From positions 1-5,747 of the forward strand of contig CAISLL010000171.1 in the NCBI GenBank assembly GCA_903886165.1: DNA of 5,747 nt, given 5' to 3'. This stretch comes from an uncultured beta proteobacterium (GTDB lineage Bacteria; Pseudomonadota; Gammaproteobacteria; Burkholderiales; Burkholderiaceae_C). The notes under the pieces are model-generated. The model was given only the letters and a program-made list of their open reading frames with translations. It was not told the origin of the DNA and did not search any database. The translations under genes were made by a program, and so were the position numbers. Positions 5,230-5,747 of the stretch are shown one piece after another (the first letter of the stretch is position 1; every line of letters starts with the position of its first letter).

Positions 5230-5747
5230 ATGTTCATGGTCTATGGCACGTCAGGACAGTTGTTCAAGGGCAGCATGGAGCAGTTGCGCCAGATTGGCGG
5301 GGTTGGGGCCCTGGCGCGCTCGCGTCGTATCCTGCCGGTGGCGCATGACGGGCGCGATGTGACCGAGGAGTCGCCAGCGGCCTATGCCGGGCTGGCCCGG
5401 CGCAAGCCGGTCGAAGAAGACCCGCCCCGCAGCGCACCTTTAGCCGCCTACGCGGCCACCCAGCAAGGGCAGCCGCATCGCCATCCCCTGTCGAGTGTGT
5501 CCGATGTCATGAGCCACGGCGCCGTGACCCTGCCCGACAGCGCCAGCGTGCTGCAGGCATGGCATCTGCTTGCTGAAAGGGAGGTCGGGCAGGCCCCGGT
5601 GGTCGATCCAGGCGGCCAGTTGGTTGGGCTGCTGACCCGCGCTGATCTGCTCAAGCCCGAGCGCCTGCCCAATCCTGAAAGTCACGCGCAGGCGTGGCAG
5701 GCATTGCTGTTGCAGAGTGTCAAGGACATCATGTGGTCGCCGGTGCC
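5230..5747 (+). CDS. CBS-domain protein, N-terminal part (cut by the window edge)
   Basis: An open frame from ATG 5230 runs off the right edge after 172 codons. The ribosome binding site AAGGAGA (5218-5224) sits five bases upstream, one of the strongest in the window, and favours 5230 over ATG 5236 (Met3). Residues 1-85 (beginning MFMVYGTSGQLF) are not a domain I recognise; 42-85 is low in hydrophobic order and rich in Pro, Ala and Gln, probably a linker. Residues about 90-142 form a CBS domain: VSDVMS, VTLPDSASVLQAWHLL, VGQAPVVD, then GQLVGLLTRADLL with the T-x-x-D pattern (136-139) that contacts adenosyl ribose. A second CBS domain starts at about 164 with SVKDIMWSPV and is cut. Paired CBS domains typically sense AMP, ATP or S-adenosylmethionine; the ligand and partner here are unknown. 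It appears to be an independent transcription unit. Confidence 0.88.
   Translation, partial: MFMVYGTSGQLFKGSMEQLRQIGGVGALARSRRILPVAHDGRDVTEESPAAYAGLARRKPVEEDPPRSAPLAAYAATQQGQPHRHPLSSVSDVMSHGAVTLPDSASVLQAWHLLAEREVGQAPVVDPGGQLVGLLTRADLLKPERLPNPESHAQAWQALLLQSVKDIMWSPV

Noticed and set aside
5133..5348. 71-codon plus-strand frame overlapping the CBS gene start
   Set aside because: It begins inside the palindrome, has no ribosome binding site and overlaps the well-supported CBS frame, whose start has a strong AAGGAGA.

Overview
The window reads as a chromosomal housekeeping segment of a high-GC betaproteobacterium, most likely a member of the Comamonadaceae (Rhodoferax/Polaromonas/Acidovorax-like). 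This rests on protein flavour and gene order recalled from that family, not on a database search. No phage, transposase, CRISPR array, tRNA or rRNA is visible.

Layout. Positions 333-1 (minus strand) hold the first 111 codons of yicC, an RNase-family gene that runs off the left edge. A short AT-rich divergent gap (334-409) separates it from a plus-strand run of five closely packed genes. These are a soluble serine/threonine protein kinase (410-1429), a PP2C-type protein phosphatase (1426-2343, ATGA overlap), rph encoding RNase PH (2373-3104), rdgB encoding the dITP/XTP pyrophosphatase (3146-3745) and hemW encoding a radical-SAM heme chaperone (3742-5010, GTGA overlap). The spacing (-4, 29, 41 and -4 nt) and the lack of any convincing terminator suggest one operon. 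A 219-nt gap (5011-5229) follows. It contains a striking long inverted repeat (5032-5156) and, directly after it, a plausible sigma70 promoter (5159-5188) for the last gene, a CBS-domain protein (5230 to the right edge, cut).

How the genes fit together. The kinase and phosphatase are translationally coupled and should form a reversible Ser/Thr phosphorylation switch. They sit between genes for two RNA-processing enzymes (YicC, RNase PH) and next to a nucleotide-pool sanitising enzyme (RdgB). Whether the switch acts on these neighbours is unknown, and this is the most interesting biological question in the window. Other points worth a second look are the large palindromic element after hemW, an imperfect hairpin covering the rph stop and the rdgB ribosome binding site, and an in-phase A AAA AAA heptamer just before the phosphatase stop codon, from which the -1 frame runs openly into rph.
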